Assembly: GCF_002646595.1 (NCBI RefSeq)
Contig: NZ_PDUD01000053.1
Coordinates: 1-64,000, forward strand
DNA from: Flavilitoribacter nigricans DSM 23189 = NBRC 102662
Lineage (GTDB): Bacteria > Bacteroidota > Bacteroidia > Chitinophagales > Saprospiraceae
Length of the DNA: 64,000 nt
Direction: 5' to 3'
The position numbers were made by a program, and so were the translations under genes. This document shows, one piece after another, positions 1 through 8,322 of this stretch; position 1 is the first letter of the stretch; each line of letters begins with the position of its first letter. The notes under the pieces were generated by a model. That model was not told the origin of the DNA. It did not search any database and saw nothing but the letters and a program-made list of their open reading frames with translations.

Positions 1-52
1 TAACAATTTCCAGGCGCTCGGCCTTAGTAAAGCGTTTTCGTAATTTTGCCAT
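1..52 (-). CDS. N-terminus of a transposase-like protein (partial)
   Basis: A leftward frame opens with ATG at 52 and runs off the left edge. Only 17 residues are visible, reading MAKLRKRFTKAERLEIV. This basic, helix-forming start resembles the first helix of the helix-turn-helix OrfA proteins of IS3-like and related insertion sequences. The stretch from 53 to 98 holds no gene; a TATCTTTA sequence on the minus strand could be its -7 box. With so little sequence the family cannot be confirmed, and no inverted-repeat end can be defined here. Confidence 0.35.
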   Translation of the reverse strand, partial: MAKLRKRFTKAERLEIV

Positions 53-98
53 AATTCGATTTGTTGTTTAAAGATAGCAACTAACCGAATTCAACTGT

Positions 99-959
99 CT
101 AATATGATGAGGAATTCCAATGACGATAAAGGTAGCTTTTAATATTTTCCGCCTCCCGGCTGTCGTAGGGAAATCCGAAGTGATCCGCTACGCCTACCGC
201 CAGTTCTTCAAACAGATTGCTCATGGTGAGAATGGCCGACCAGACCGCCCCTTTCCTGGAGTCGGTGTAGGTATTCAGAAGGGCTTCCCAGTGGGCTGCG
301 GGTAAAAGTTGCCGAAAATATTTCCCGTGTTTTCCGGGATTTACCCGTTCTCCGTGGATCCTCAGGATCTCCCAGACGATCATCTGCTCCAGCATCGGGC
401 GCACTACCCTTTCCTGGATAGCTTTAGCGTAAATGATCTCGTTCCGTCCCAAACCCTTGACCACGTACGTCAGGGTCCACCGAAATTCATTGCAGCAATC
501 CCGATAGTGATTTGGCGTAGGTAGGGCCGGGAAGTAATCGGCCTCACTGGGTTCCGGCAATGCCGGCCGGCGGCCGTCCTTATCCAGCAACTGCACACTC
601 AGACTATCCGGAGCGCGTTGCTCCCATACGGCCAGGGGAATAAGCGTTAGGTCGATCCGGTTGCCATCCGTGAATAACATCAAAAAAGGAAAGGTCCCGT
701 CATTAGCCGGAGGGAGCAATTCCATTGCTTCGGGCATCTGCAGGATCAGGCGTTCACCGAAGCGATCGATCCAGCGGTGATCAGCAATCAGAGTGCACAG
801 TTCATTCACCAGATAAACAATATCATAGTCCTGCCACTCATCCCGAGGAGCCTGTGGGTTAGCCCGGGAGCCCTGCAGGTATACGGCCCGCACCGCATCC
901 ATTTCCATTGCTACCGCCAGAATGAGGTCCAGCATCTCCTGTTCCGATCTTCTGTTCAC
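99..959 (-). CDS. ANT(6)-like aminoglycoside 6-adenylyltransferase family protein
   Basis: This 286-residue protein belongs to the streptomycin adenylyltransferase (AadE/ANT(6)) family, which transfers AMP to the 6-hydroxyl of streptomycin in the cytoplasm. The nucleotidyltransferase signature is visible: GSRAN at residues 30-34 and acidic residues in DYDIVY (about 44-46). Length matches the family (about 280-300). Translation starts at a GTG at 959 that overlaps the stop of the upstream YCII gene in a GTGA junction, so the two are probably translationally coupled. Chromosomal Bacteroidota homologues are often annotated this way without resistance being shown, so the true substrate is uncertain. 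Confidence 0.8.
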   Translation of the reverse strand: MNRRSEQEMLDLILAVAMEMDAVRAVYLQGSRANPQAPRDEWQDYDIVYLVNELCTLIADHRWIDRFGERLILQMPEAMELLPPANDGTFPFLMLFTDGNRIDLTLIPLAVWEQRAPDSLSVQLLDKDGRRPALPEPSEADYFPALPTPNHYRDCCNEFRWTLTYVVKGLGRNEIIYAKAIQERVVRPMLEQMIVWEILRIHGERVNPGKHGKYFRQLLPAAHWEALLNTYTDSRKGAVWSAILTMSNLFEELAVGVADHFGFPYDSREAENIKSYLYRHWNSSSY

Positions 960-1324
960 CCCTGCGGAAGTTTACTGCTGATCAGCCCCTGCGGATCCAG
1001 TTCGTGGATCTCCAGGTAGGCTCCTTCCACCGCTAAAATGGGATTCCCGGCCAGGCGCTCCCGCAAATGGGTCAGATCTCTGGCTTGTAACTGCATAAAT
1101 CCTTCCAGCCGCATACCCTTGGTGTCCGACCGGTCGGTCCCATTCGACGGATCGGACAGTCGCATTACCCTGCGGGTCGGGCTGCCACTGCGATAATCCG
1201 GATCGGCGGCAAAAGGAGCCAGGTAGGCTCCCCAGGTTTTGTAGCGCTCCATTTTTTCGGCGGTCTCCATCTCCCGGGTATCCAGGCCGGGACCGTACAT
1301 CAGTACCAGATATTCCTGCATCAT
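956..1324 (-). CDS. YCII-related (DGPF) domain protein
   Basis: This small cytoplasmic protein of about 122 residues begins with the MQEYLVLMYG strand typical of YCII/DGPF-domain proteins and ends with a conserved LAVEGAYLEIHELDP-type strand. Family members fold as ferredoxin-like dimers, and most have no known substrate. TTG (1327), ATG (1324) and ATG (1321) are consecutive possible starts; the first ATG is chosen. It is the first gene of a two-gene leftward unit with the ANT(6)-like gene, overlapping by four bases. A minus-strand TACTTTTG at 1424-1431 can serve as its promoter. Pairing with a nucleotidyltransferase does not reveal a function. Confidence 0.75.
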   Translation of the reverse strand: MMQEYLVLMYGPGLDTREMETAEKMERYKTWGAYLAPFAADPDYRSGSPTRRVMRLSDPSNGTDRSDTKGMRLEGFMQLQARDLTHLRERLAGNPILAVEGAYLEIHELDPQGLISSKLPQG

Positions 1325-1423
1325 CAACTTTTTATCGGCTCGGACGAAAATAGCTGCTCCAGCTCAGGATTTCCCCTGAGGTGCCATGGGTATTTTGCAA
1401 TCCGTTGCCACATCCTAAAATTA

Positions 1424-1456
1424 CAAAAGTAAAGTATGACGTAAGGGGAGAGTCAA
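1424..1456 (-). promoter_or_regulatory. Bacteroidota-type promoter for the YCII/ANT operon
   Basis: On the minus strand TACTTTTG (1424-1431) matches the -7 consensus TAnnTTTG. A TTG (1454-1456) lies 22 bases upstream, slightly longer than the usual 19-21 spacing. The leader to the ATG is about 100 bases. Confidence 0.45.
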
Positions 1457-1493
1457 GGGGTCTCACTGGTTTTTTAAAAAAGATCTGATCCGC

Positions 1494-2318
1494 TTAAACC
1501 CGGACTACTGCGATCAGGTGCGTCCCCGATTCCAGTATGCCCGGAGAGGCGCAGGCCCGGATTTCCAGATCCAGAAAATAAGCCCACCTTTCCGTATCCT
1601 TTTGCAGGGCCTCCAATTCCTGAGCGCGCAAAGTGGACAGGCAGTTGGAAGCCGATAGTTCCAAAATAGTAAAACCGGCCGTTTCGAGATCAGCGCGGAA
1701 TTCCGCTAAGCGGAACATATGGCAGTGATGATCCGAAGGCGCAAAGGCAGTTGGATGCAGATTTCCCGAAGCCAGGATCTTTTCGTTGTCTTCCGGTGAG
1801 ATCGGCAGGATGATCTTTTCCAGCGACTCCCGAATGGTTCCCCAGAGATTCATTACACTCAGCAGGGCTTTGCCCCCGGGCCGGAGTACCCGCCGCATTT
1901 CCGAAAGCGCGCGTTGCTTCTGATCAAAAACATAGCTCAGCGGACCGCCGTAGCAGACCACCCGGTCAAAGGAAGCATCCGGGTAAGCCCGGAGATCACA
2001 AATATCCCGAACCGCCCACGAATCGACAGATGCCCCCAGTCCCGCTTCTTCCGTTTCCCTGCGATTAAGGTCGAGTTGAACCGGAGAAAGGTCGGTCACG
2101 GTGAGTGCTTTCACCCTTTCCGCCAGCAACCGGGTGAAAATGCCGGTTCCGGCGCCCAGTTCCAGCACCCTATCTTCGGAACGGATATGGCGATCCAGGT
2201 AATGACGATGGACGTGCAGTTTGACCTTTTCCACAATGGATTTCTCCCAGCGCCGGGTTTCCTGCTCTCCGTAGCGGTTGTAAAAATCCCGGATATGCTG
2301 CTGATCGTATAAATCCAT
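1494..2318 (-). CDS. class I SAM-dependent methyltransferase
   Basis: The protein has 274 residues when started at the ATG at 2318. Motif I of Rossmann-fold methyltransferases is clear (VLELGAGTG, about residues 51-59), followed by an acidic strand end (LTVTDLSP) and a later RRVLRPGGKALLSVMN segment typical of small-molecule methyltransferases. The frame stays open 28 codons further upstream, but that would run into the HIT gene, whose stop lies one base before this ATG. The tight packing supports the internal start and co-transcription with the HIT gene. The substrate is unknown. Confidence 0.8.
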   Translation of the reverse strand: MDLYDQQHIRDFYNRYGEQETRRWEKSIVEKVKLHVHRHYLDRHIRSEDRVLELGAGTGIFTRLLAERVKALTVTDLSPVQLDLNRRETEEAGLGASVDSWAVRDICDLRAYPDASFDRVVCYGGPLSYVFDQKQRALSEMRRVLRPGGKALLSVMNLWGTIRESLEKIILPISPEDNEKILASGNLHPTAFAPSDHHCHMFRLAEFRADLETAGFTILELSASNCLSTLRAQELEALQKDTERWAYFLDLEIRACASPGILESGTHLIAVVRV

Positions 2319-2319
2319 G

Positions 2320-2721
2320 TTAGTGCAGTTTTTCCAGCAAGCCGTCAAATCGGGGCCGCCATTCCGGATAGGTCTGCCAGCGGATGTTTTGTCCATCTCC
2401 AAATTTTCGGGGAACGATGTGGAAATGGATATGAAAAACGTCCTGCTGGGCTTCCCGCCCGTTGCTGTTGATCAGCTGCAAGTGACGGAGATCCAGTTTT
2501 TCCTCATAAAGGGTAGTCACCTGTTTGACCAGGTCGATCACCTGCTGCAGTACCTCGGAGGGCGTATCGAAGACATCCCGGTGGTGCGCTTTCGGGATGA
2601 CCAGGGTATGGTACTCGCTTACCGGATTGATGTCCAGGAAGGCGTAGGCATGATCGTTCTCCATCACCTTCCAGGAAGGGGCTTTTCCGGCAACGATCTG
2701 ACAAAAGATACAGGAATCCAT
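2320..2721 (-). CDS. HIT family (histidine triad) protein
   Basis: At 133 residues this is a standard-length HIT protein, a nucleotide-binding hydrolase or transferase of the Hint/HinT branch that usually cleaves phosphoramidates of AMP. The triad HIHFHIV places the histidines at 97, 99 and 101. The N-terminal CIFC (Cys4, Cys7) is the partial zinc site seen in many HIT proteins. It precedes the methyltransferase gene with one base between stop and start, so the two form one leftward unit. In vivo substrate is not predictable. Confidence 0.9.
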   Translation of the reverse strand: MDSCIFCQIVAGKAPSWKVMENDHAYAFLDINPVSEYHTLVIPKAHHRDVFDTPSEVLQQVIDLVKQVTTLYEEKLDLRHLQLINSNGREAQQDVFHIHFHIVPRKFGDGQNIRWQTYPEWRPRFDGLLEKLH

Positions 2722-2744
2722 ATTCGTATTTTTAGAGCAATCGG

Positions 2745-2911
2745 CTAATTAATTTAAGTTGCGATACTTGAATTGAAGAGAGTAGATGGTAGAGCGTAGA
2801 GAGACTGCAACCGTTAAAATGAGCGATTTTGTTCCATTTTAACGATAGGGAAACCCTCTACCCTCTGCTCTATACCCTCTACCTAAGTTGCATCGCAACT
2901 TAGACTAATTA
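2745..2911. repeat. Intergenic imperfect palindrome A with flanking direct repeat
   Basis: The gap between the HIT and TlpA-like genes is filled by an inverted structure. The outer arms AAGTTGCGAT (2756-2765) and ATCGCAACTT (2892-2901) are perfect. Inside lie a purine-rich arm of GTAGA/GGTAGAG words (about 2775-2806) and a pyrimidine-rich arm of CCCTCTA words (about 2852-2884). The centre has a 10-bp perfect stem, 2812-2821 with 2835-2844. The right end alone is a 9-bp hairpin (2883-2891/2895-2903). CTAATTA occurs directly at both borders (2745-2751 and 2905-2911), which looks like a target-site duplication. Confidence 0.65.
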
Positions 2912-2971
2912 TTCAACCCGAAATTGAAGAAATGATTCCAAATACCACAGAATTTTTTCCCATCCTTGCGC

Positions 2972-4516
2972 TTACGAGCTTTCCAGCAACTGATTGAGGG
3001 TCGCGATCAGTCCGACATTGGGTTGCATGCTGCTGTTCACCGGCCGGAGCGCCTGGTTGTCCAGTACCTCACCATTTCTACCGAGGATGACGTGCTGCGG
3101 GAAACCTCTGATGTTCAAAAGGGTCTTAAAGTGTAGGAATTCCTGCCGGCTAAGCAGGTAATGATCTCCCGGCAACTGAAATCTGTCAACGGTCTTTAAC
3201 CAGTGACCGGCGGGAGAACTACTGGCCAGAAAAACGAAGGCCACCTGACTCGTATCTACGGATTCAATAATTTTCGGATAAAATGGGAATTCGGTCAGGC
3301 AGGGTTTACACCAGGTGGCCCAGAAGTCCAGATACAGGATCTTCCCGCGGTAGGCAGCAAAGATCTCACTAAGGTCCTTACCCGCCAGATCGGGTAATTG
3401 CAAAGCGCCGATCCGATCCTGCAACTCCGGCATACCGGGAGCATCCTCAAAAAGATTGCTGTACACTTCGGACACATGGCTTCGGAAATAATCATCCCCG
3501 GCCATTTCCAGATACGTATCGTAAAGCTCCTGTTTGATGCTGTCCGCCATGTTCACCTTGAGCCGTTCTACCAGGATCCGGCTGAGTAAGGCTTCCCGGG
3601 CGAATCCATCATGCTGCTCATCCACTCGCTGGAGCAGGGCGCGACTCCTGATCAGCGGATTCGGTTTATAGCCATCCATCTTTTTGAGGTCCGCTTCCAC
3701 TTCCTGTTGGACATAGCTGTAATAATTCCTTAAAAAACGAGCGTAGTTGGAAGCCATCATCACCCCGGGATCGCTTTCATCAATTAGGTTGACAAATGCC
3801 CCGTAATCTTCGGGAAAAGGATACTCATTGGGCTGGATCCCCTGAGATAGCGGCAGGACCATTCGAAAATCCACAAAATTTTTCATGATCTGGTAACGAA
3901 TGGAATTTTCAGCCCAATGGATAAAATCGAGATCAGTAATATCGTGTTCCCGGATATAGTTTTGCAGAAACGCCTGCTGACGCTCCATGATCGCCGTCAG
4001 TTTCGGGGTAAATTCCTCCACTGCCATTTTTTTCATGGCCGTATCCACGATCACCAACGGGCCGTCCGCCCGCAGGGCCGGCAGGTATTCCCACAGGATG
4101 CGATTGGTCTCGGCGGAAGCCCCGCTGATCGCTATATGTTGCGGACCGGGATCCCGTTCGGTAAATTCATCGGCTTGTAAGGTCAAATGCGCACTATCTC
4201 CGGGGGAAAGGATCATGGTGAAATACGCATCATTATGGATGATCATGATATCCTGCTGGTGATCCATCGGGAAATCCGCACTAAAGTAGCCCATGCTATC
4301 CACCCGGACCATTTTACGATCGTAGTCGAAAGTTTGGAAGTTGGTCACCCGTACTGTGAGAAATTCGTTGTTTACACTGCGCCGGTAGCCTTCCAACTGA
4401 CCGCTTAGGTGGGTCATCGTCGGGGTCAGGGGCAAAGTGATGGATGATTCCGGAATGTCCTGCTTGCAGGCAAAAACGACCACCAACAAAAAACTGAGGC
4501 AAAGAGCGCGAACCAT
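2972..4516 (-). CDS. TlpA-like thioredoxin-fold lipoprotein
   Basis: This 514-residue protein starts with a lipoprotein signal (cysteine in VVFACKQ, about residue 17), so it is probably anchored on the periplasmic face or outer membrane. The N-terminal half is a beta-rich, then helical region common in large Bacteroidota TlpA-family proteins. The C-terminal thioredoxin domain carries the redox motif WCKPC (cysteines 403 and 406) in DFWATWCKPC, and a later cis-proline region (RGFPQHVIL). It likely reduces or exchanges disulfides in the envelope. The client is unknown. It is transcribed alone, with palindrome B just upstream. Confidence 0.8.
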   Translation of the reverse strand: MVRALCLSFLLVVVFACKQDIPESSITLPLTPTMTHLSGQLEGYRRSVNNEFLTVRVTNFQTFDYDRKMVRVDSMGYFSADFPMDHQQDIMIIHNDAYFTMILSPGDSAHLTLQADEFTERDPGPQHIAISGASAETNRILWEYLPALRADGPLVIVDTAMKKMAVEEFTPKLTAIMERQQAFLQNYIREHDITDLDFIHWAENSIRYQIMKNFVDFRMVLPLSQGIQPNEYPFPEDYGAFVNLIDESDPGVMMASNYARFLRNYYSYVQQEVEADLKKMDGYKPNPLIRSRALLQRVDEQHDGFAREALLSRILVERLKVNMADSIKQELYDTYLEMAGDDYFRSHVSEVYSNLFEDAPGMPELQDRIGALQLPDLAGKDLSEIFAAYRGKILYLDFWATWCKPCLTEFPFYPKIIESVDTSQVAFVFLASSSPAGHWLKTVDRFQLPGDHYLLSRQEFLHFKTLLNIRGFPQHVILGRNGEVLDNQALRPVNSSMQPNVGLIATLNQLLESS

Positions 4517-4533
4517 AACTTCAAGATTTAGTG

Positions 4534-4801
4534 AGTAGAACCGTGCTGTTGTGTATGACCGGAGACTTGGTGATTTGGAGACAGGGAGACCTCGAGACTT
4601 GGAGACCTGGAGATGGGGTGATTTGGAGACTTGGAGATGGGGGGACTAGGAGCAGCGGTGAGAAACAATGCCTCACCCCTGCTCCCACTCACCCCGTCTC
4701 CCCTTCTCCCACTCTCCGTGTCTCCCACTCTCCCACTCTCCCACTCTCCATGTCTCCCAAGCTCCCACCCTCTGGTCACATGCAACAGCATGGAGTAGAA
4801 C
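4534..4801. repeat. Intergenic long palindrome B (MITE-like)
   Basis: This 268-bp element fills most of the 312-bp gap between two leftward lipoprotein genes. The left arm (about 4561-4660) is built of GGAGACTTGG, GGAGACCTGG and GGTGATTTGG words. The right arm (about 4670-4775) is CTCCCACTCTCC-type sequence. The outer 20 bases match as inverted repeats at about 16 of 20 positions (CCGTGCTGTTG at 4541; CAACAGCATGG ending at 4793). The 8-mer AGTAGAAC lies in direct orientation at both ends (4534-4541 and 4794-4801), as expected of a target-site duplication. Open frames across it are by-products of its simple composition. No transposase is encoded. Confidence 0.7.
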
Positions 4802-4828
4802 TTAAGTTATGGATATCCGGGCAGAATG

Positions 4829-5269
4829 TCAATCGTTGGTCCAGAAATCGACCACCAGCACGTCATCCAGGTGAGGCCCCAGTACGGCACCGAAGGCTTT
4901 GTGATCCGGATGCGGCAGGTATACCGCGCGGTCTTCCTCACTTTCAAAACTGAGGAAAAAGCAGTGCGTGAATCCCTTGGCCAGGCCTTCCGGACTGTTG
5001 TTCGTACCCCATTCCAGGTCTTTGATCTCCGGGATCTTTGCCGGCAGGGCCATGAAAGCGTCCTCTACCGATTTGATATCGGCTTCCGTGGCCGTATCCT
5101 TAAATTTGAAAAGCACCACGTGGCGCAACATCTTTTGGTTCGCTTCCGCTTCGGGTTCTGCTTCTATCATAGCTTCTGCAAGATTAGTGTTTTCTTCGGT
5201 GGACTCCGGTTCGGAAGTACAGGCTACTGCCGAAAACAGGATCATAGCCACCAGCAATAAATTTTTCAT
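4829..5269 (-). CDS. Dabb (stress-responsive A/B barrel) domain lipoprotein
   Basis: The ATG at 5269 gives a 146-residue protein with a lipoprotein signal (cysteine in FSAVACTSE). An upstream in-frame extension of 27 residues would bury the signal and is rejected. After an acidic linker rich in glutamate comes a full Dabb domain, from LRHVVLFKFKD to DDVLVVDFW at the C-terminus. Dabb domains form dimeric alpha/beta barrels; most are cytoplasmic and of unknown or varied role, so lipid anchoring is a less common variant. It lies 80 bases downstream of the DUF3817 gene and may share its transcript. Confidence 0.8.
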   Translation of the reverse strand: MKNLLLVAMILFSAVACTSEPESTEENTNLAEAMIEAEPEAEANQKMLRHVVLFKFKDTATEADIKSVEDAFMALPAKIPEIKDLEWGTNNSPEGLAKGFTHCFFLSFESEEDRAVYLPHPDHKAFGAVLGPHLDDVLVVDFWTND

Positions 5270-5349
5270 GATATAAGAATTTAGTGATGTATACTCGACG
5301 CAGGGTGATTTGGGGAAATTCAGAGGTTTTGCGGTTACCGCAGTTATCA

Positions 5350-5676
5350 TTACCGGCCGTCTTCTTCCACTCCGGCCGCTTCCGGTTTAAAGATCTTTTT
5401 ATCGGCCCAAAAGGTGCCGAAGGGGATCACGGATGCCGCCAGGGCCAGCCCGGTGGTCGTAAAGCTCCATTTTCGCAACAGCGCCTGCCGGATCACCACG
5501 TAAACGTACAGCACAAACAGAAAACCGTGCAGGCTGCCGAAAAAATAGTTGGGTTCCGGCATCTGATAGGCGTATTTCAACGGCATGGTGATCAGAAGAA
5601 TGACCAAAAAAGAAACGCCTTCCAGTAATGCGACCAATCGCAATCTCCCCAGGGGAGTCTTTATCCAATCTTGCAT
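5350..5676 (-). CDS. DUF3817 small integral membrane protein
   Basis: This 108-residue protein has three hydrophobic segments (about 14-34, 46-65 and 75-90) and the DUF3817 features LEGVSFLVILLITMPLKY and GSLHGFLFVLYV. The family is widespread and uncharacterised; members sit in the cytoplasmic membrane. It has a near-ideal promoter 33 bases upstream of the ATG. The Dabb lipoprotein follows in the same direction. Confidence 0.85.
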   Translation of the reverse strand: MQDWIKTPLGRLRLVALLEGVSFLVILLITMPLKYAYQMPEPNYFFGSLHGFLFVLYVYVVIRQALLRKWSFTTTGLALAASVIPFGTFWADKKIFKPEAAGVEEDGR

Positions 5677-5708
5677 GTAGATCTAATCAGTTTTTTGAAT
5701 TTATCGGA

Positions 5709-5739
5709 CAAAAGTAATTCCCGGGCTGCTCATGGTCAA
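5709..5739 (-). promoter_or_regulatory. TTG-N20-TACTTTTG promoter of the DUF3817 gene
   Basis: Read on the minus strand, TTG (5737-5739) and TACTTTTG (5709-5716) are separated by exactly 20 bases, the Bacteroidota housekeeping-sigma arrangement. The ATG follows after about 32 bases. Confidence 0.65.
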
Positions 5740-5744
5740 ATATA

Positions 5745-6989
5745 TCAGCTTTTTCCTCCGATCGTTTTGTTGGTGATCAGCGGTTTGGCCCAGAACCCGA
5801 CACTTAGGATGTAGCCCAGGGTGATGTACAAAAACACCATGCCGCCCCTCAATCCAATAGCATCCCCCAGACTACCCACGATCAGGGGAACGACCGCACC
5901 TCCGGCGATACCCGTGATCAGGATCCCGGAGAAGGAACCGTGGTGTTTATCCATGGAATTTAGGGCCAGAGATATAATAATGGACCACATCACCGAGGCG
6001 AAAAAGCCAACCAGCGGGAACGCGATCAATGCAGTAGATCCGGGGCCGAACAAGGCCACGGTTAGAGAAATGACCGCCGCCAGGGTAAATCCGATCAACA
6101 CCTTGCGGCTGTCCATAAATTTCAACGCGATCAGTCCCAACACCGCACCGGCAGTCATCAGTCCCCAAAACCAGGATACCGTTTTGGCTCCGGTGGTCTG
6201 CGGATCGTATCCGTGGTAGGTTTGCAGAAATTCCGATATCCAGTTGGCTACGCCCTGTTCCGTACCGACATAGCAGAAAACGGCCAGGAAGAACAGCCAG
6301 ACTACCGGCTTTTTGAGTAGTTCCAGATGGGTCTCCACCGCTCCGGCTTTTTCATCTTCCTTGAGCTCAACGCGCGGAAATTTCACCACCCCGATAATGA
6401 TCACCATCAGCAGGGAAACCGCGGCAAAAAGCCAGTAAAGCGAGATCCAGGGTAACCCCTCGGGTACGACGCCGGACAGTAGATGGAGTATAAAATTGCG
6501 ATCTCCGTCACCGGAGGCCAGGTTAAGTACCAGGTAGGAATAGGCCAGTGGACTCAGGAAAGAAGCCAGACCGAAAAAGAGTTGCCCCATCACCGAATTG
6601 AAGGCAAAGTGTTCTTCTCCACCGGCTACCCGCAGCAAGGGATTGATGGCCACCTGCAACATCGCCATGCCCGTTCCGATCAGGAAAAGGGAAACGGTAT
6701 ACATGCCGTAGGAAGGATTGAATGCAAAGAGAAAAGCTCCCAGAAAGGACATGAAAAAGGCAATGACCATGACCACTTTTTCCCCGTATCGCTCGATCAG
6801 CATGCCGGATGGGATCGACATCACCCCGTAAGCGATAAAAAAGGCAAAGGGCAAGAGCGCCACCATGGTCAGGCTCAGATCAAAGCTCTCAATGATATCC
6901 GGCACCAGCGGGCCTATAATGTTGGTCAGAAAGGAAATAACAAAGAAGGTCAGCAGGATCAGGCTAACCATAAACAGGTTGCGCTTCAT
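5745..6989 (-). CDS. FucP-like sugar MFS transporter
   Basis: The ATG at 6989 gives a 414-residue protein with about 12 hydrophobic helices, the size of the FucP branch of the major facilitator superfamily (proton-coupled uptake of fucose, glucose or galactose). Family-like features are an N-terminal VPDIIESFDLS, a loop SGMLIERYGEK between helices 2 and 3, and GMAMLQVAINPLLR in helix 4. The 29-residue upstream extension is hydrophilic and not needed. No sugar-catabolic genes are adjacent, so the substrate is unassigned. Confidence 0.8.
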   Translation of the reverse strand: MKRNLFMVSLILLTFFVISFLTNIIGPLVPDIIESFDLSLTMVALLPFAFFIAYGVMSIPSGMLIERYGEKVVMVIAFFMSFLGAFLFAFNPSYGMYTVSLFLIGTGMAMLQVAINPLLRVAGGEEHFAFNSVMGQLFFGLASFLSPLAYSYLVLNLASGDGDRNFILHLLSGVVPEGLPWISLYWLFAAVSLLMVIIIGVVKFPRVELKEDEKAGAVETHLELLKKPVVWLFFLAVFCYVGTEQGVANWISEFLQTYHGYDPQTTGAKTVSWFWGLMTAGAVLGLIALKFMDSRKVLIGFTLAAVISLTVALFGPGSTALIAFPLVGFFASVMWSIIISLALNSMDKHHGSFSGILITGIAGGAVVPLIVGSLGDAIGLRGGMVFLYITLGYILSVGFWAKPLITNKTIGGKS

Positions 6990-7076
6990 AGGCTTAGGTG
7001 TCTTTAGCGATGTCCCATCAATAAGTGTCAGATTTCCCAGGAGTGCTTTTGGCTTTACCCTTCGTTCAAGAAACAC

Positions 7077-7108
7077 CTCCCTTAGCTTTGGCTAAGGTCG
7101 GGAGTCTC
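7077..7108. repeat. Short imperfect hairpin between divergent genes
   Basis: CTCCCTTAG and CTAAGGTCGGGAG face each other around CTTTGG in the 258-bp divergent region between the MFS and pseudouridine synthase genes. It could be a small regulatory stem or a remnant of the local palindrome family. Confidence 0.35.
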
Positions 7109-7230
7109 CGCCTCGTTTAAAACCAAAATCACTGACCTATCAAACCCAACAGTTATTAATTGCACACCGCCTAGTTAAAGGTGGTCTTAGCTCCGGTAAG
7201 TGACATTACGCCACTTTCCCCGGATCGTTT

Positions 7231-7238
7231 TATCTTTG
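7231..7238 (+). promoter_or_regulatory. -7 promoter element of the pseudouridine synthase gene
   Basis: TATCTTTG matches TAnnTTTG and lies nine bases before the ATG at 7248, implying a very short leader. No good TTG is seen at the -33 position. Confidence 0.4.
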
Positions 7239-7247
7239 CCCCACAAT

Positions 7248-8135
7248 ATGGCAAAAAAAGCGCAAAAATCTTGGACCCGTCGGGTAAGTGGACTAAAAAG
7301 TCCGCAGGCCCTCGTGGAATACAGTCAGCAGGTTTTCCCGATCCTGAACAGTAAAACCGCCGTCAAAAAGGCCATCGCCGGCGGTCGTTTATTGAAAAAC
7401 GGGAAAAAAGCCCGCGCGGGCGACCGGGTAGAGAACGGCGACCATCTGCAACTGAACGGATTCGGACTGTCGAAGGCCCGCTCTTTTGACGCCGATATCG
7501 AGATCGTTTATGAGGACGATCATTTTGTGGTCGTCAACAAACCGGCCGGTATCGCTGTGAACGGCAACCGGATCAAAACCGTGGAAAATGCCCTGGCCGG
7601 AGTGGCCCGCCCCAGTTCCCGGGCCGACGCACTCCCCTACCCCGTGGCTACACACCGTATCGACGTGCCCACCAAAGGACTCGTCCTGCTCGCTAAATCC
7701 AAATCCGCCCTGGCTAAACTGGCCACAGCTTTTCAGGAAAACCGGATCAAGAAAGCCTATATGGCCGTCGTGCACGGGAAAACGCCGCCCAAAGGCCGGA
7801 TCGATCGGGCCCTTAAAGGGAAAAAGGCGATTACTGATTTCGAGACCCTGGAAGTGGTTCCTTCCAAAGTTTTCCAACATCTTTCGCTGGTTCGTCTGAT
7901 GCCGGTTACCGGTCGCACCCACCAATTACGTATACACATGCAGCAGGAGAACCACCTGATCCTTGGCGATAAGGAATACGCCGGTCGGCAAAAGACCGTC
8001 CTGGGCAAAGGGCTTTTCCTCTGTGCCTGCCGCCTGCAGTTTGACCATCCGGAAACGGGCAAACCAGTGGATATTCGGATCAAACCGCCAAAGCGATTCC
8101 AAAAAATTATAGAGCGGGAAAAGGAGCGGTATTAG
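7248..8135 (+). CDS. RluA-family 23S rRNA pseudouridine synthase
   Basis: The ATG at 7248 gives 295 residues. An S4 RNA-binding domain (about 20-75, with AVKKAIAGGRLLKNGK) is followed by a pseudouridine synthase domain. The catalytic aspartate is D139 in HRIDVPTKGLVLLAKS, a variant of the family's HRLDxxTSGL. A later VTGRTHQLRIHM motif completes the active-site region. It isomerises uridines in RNA, most likely 23S rRNA, in the cytoplasm. Which RluA-type position it modifies cannot be told. It stands alone on the plus strand. Confidence 0.85.
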   Translation: MAKKAQKSWTRRVSGLKSPQALVEYSQQVFPILNSKTAVKKAIAGGRLLKNGKKARAGDRVENGDHLQLNGFGLSKARSFDADIEIVYEDDHFVVVNKPAGIAVNGNRIKTVENALAGVARPSSRADALPYPVATHRIDVPTKGLVLLAKSKSALAKLATAFQENRIKKAYMAVVHGKTPPKGRIDRALKGKKAITDFETLEVVPSKVFQHLSLVRLMPVTGRTHQLRIHMQQENHLILGDKEYAGRQKTVLGKGLFLCACRLQFDHPETGKPVDIRIKPPKRFQKIIEREKERY

Positions 8136-8322
8136 AATGAGAATATTTGCTACATCTTCGACTTGGGAAAAATTCAGCGATTATTATAGAATAATCGTCC
8201 TTACAAACGCCTCCGGGCGGTCAGGGTATCGGCTTTGATTCGGCTGATTATCGGAAGATGAACTGCGGATAACGAAGAAGAGGAGTCCGGTTCAAAATGA
8301 AGAGTCAAAAGCTAGTATCTGC

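Noticed and set aside
4528-4953. Open frames on both strands across palindrome B
   Set aside because: Composition is low-complexity and set by the GGAGACTTGG/CTCCCACTC words; no start signal or domain is present.
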